A DNA stretch of 32,270 nucleotides, from the NCBI RefSeq assembly GCF_002939865.1, contig NZ_MDEE01000047.1:1-32270 (forward strand). Reading direction: 5' to 3'. The position numbers and the translations under genes were made by a program. Source of the stretch: Xanthomonas dyei (GTDB lineage Bacteria; Pseudomonadota; Gammaproteobacteria; Xanthomonadales; Xanthomonadaceae). Numbering within the stretch: the first letter of the stretch is position 1; each line of letters opens with the position of its first letter. A model generated the notes under the pieces. The model did no database searches, was not told the origin of the DNA, and saw only the letters and a list, made by a program, of their open reading frames with translations. Of the stretch, positions 32,183-32,270 are shown in pieces.

Positions 32183-32210
32183 TTGACGAAACGCAAAAGC
32201 CGGCTATGAT
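32183..32210 (+). promoter_or_regulatory. Strong rRNA-type promoter (rrn P1-like) reading out of the window
   Basis: TTGACG (32183-32188) and TATGAT (32205-32210) are 16 bp apart, followed by the GC-rich stretch GGGCGGCTCGC typical of stringently controlled discriminators. The 60 bases after it look like an rRNA leader, with no open frame. Together with the anmK-M23-tyrS order next to an rrn operon that I recall from Pseudomonas, this predicts a 16S-23S-5S operon just beyond the window. Confidence 0.7.
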
Positions 32211-32270
32211 GGGCGGCTCGCTACACGGAAAGACGCTACGGCGGATTGAGGTGCAGCGGCGGCAACGTCC

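Noticed and set aside
1..32270. CRISPR arrays, tRNA genes, riboswitches
   Set aside because: No regularly spaced repeats, cloverleaf sequences or recognisable riboswitch cores were seen by eye.

Overview
The window looks like the chromosome of a Xanthomonas or close relative (Gammaproteobacteria, Xanthomonadaceae). The evidence is high-GC coding sequence, Xanthomonas-type housekeeping proteins, the edge of an IS5-type element like those common in this genus, and scattered 'GGGAATGGGGAAT'-type intergenic tracts that I associate with xanthomonads. The gene orders argS-SPOR, coaBC-dut-algC, pyrE diverging from a Crc/ExoIII-like gene, and anmK-M23 peptidase-tyrS-rrn are, from memory, also found in Pseudomonas, so most of the window is conserved core genome.

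Layout. (1) 1-7427 is the accessory part. It holds the edge of an IS5-family element, then a single-module C-A-T-TE non-ribosomal peptide synthetase whose adenylation pocket reads as glycine-specific. A translationally coupled GT1/MGT-type glycosyltransferase follows, and after a gap a membrane acyltransferase-3 protein. Together they suggest a small glycosylated or acylated glycine-containing product. (2) 7638-12574 (minus strand) carries an SDR oxidoreductase, a frameshifted secreted protein, an FtsN-like SPOR protein, argS and radC. (3) 12671-16755 (plus strand) is the tightly packed coaBC-dut-algC operon. Its AlgC carries a long membrane-anchored, probably periplasmic N-terminal region. 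(4) 16887-24304 (minus strand) runs, in transcription order, pyrE, a secreted DUF4124-like protein, parA, parB, a Cdd1-like helix-hairpin-helix protein, a SUFU-domain protein, a UDP-glucuronate 4-epimerase-like enzyme, a polyprenyl-phosphate GT2, a LAB_N membrane protein and a degenerate RAYT. (5) 24428-27066 (plus strand) has a catalytically intact ExoIII/Crc-like protein, a possible coupled small ORF, AmpG and a small ribbon-helix-helix-like protein. (6) 27494-32270 has anmK and an M23 endopeptidase (minus strand), tyrS (plus strand), and a strong rRNA-type promoter region running off the end.

Functional links. AmpG, AnmK and the M23 endopeptidase all act on peptidoglycan turnover. The epimerase, GT2 and LAB_N genes fit a polyprenyl-phosphate-linked uronic acid donor for envelope decoration. 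AlgC supplies sugar phosphates for LPS and exopolysaccharide. The most novel candidates are the Gly-NRPS/glycosyltransferase/acyltransferase locus, the Cdd1-SUFU pair coupled to parAB, and the RAYT that has lost all of its visible catalytic residues.
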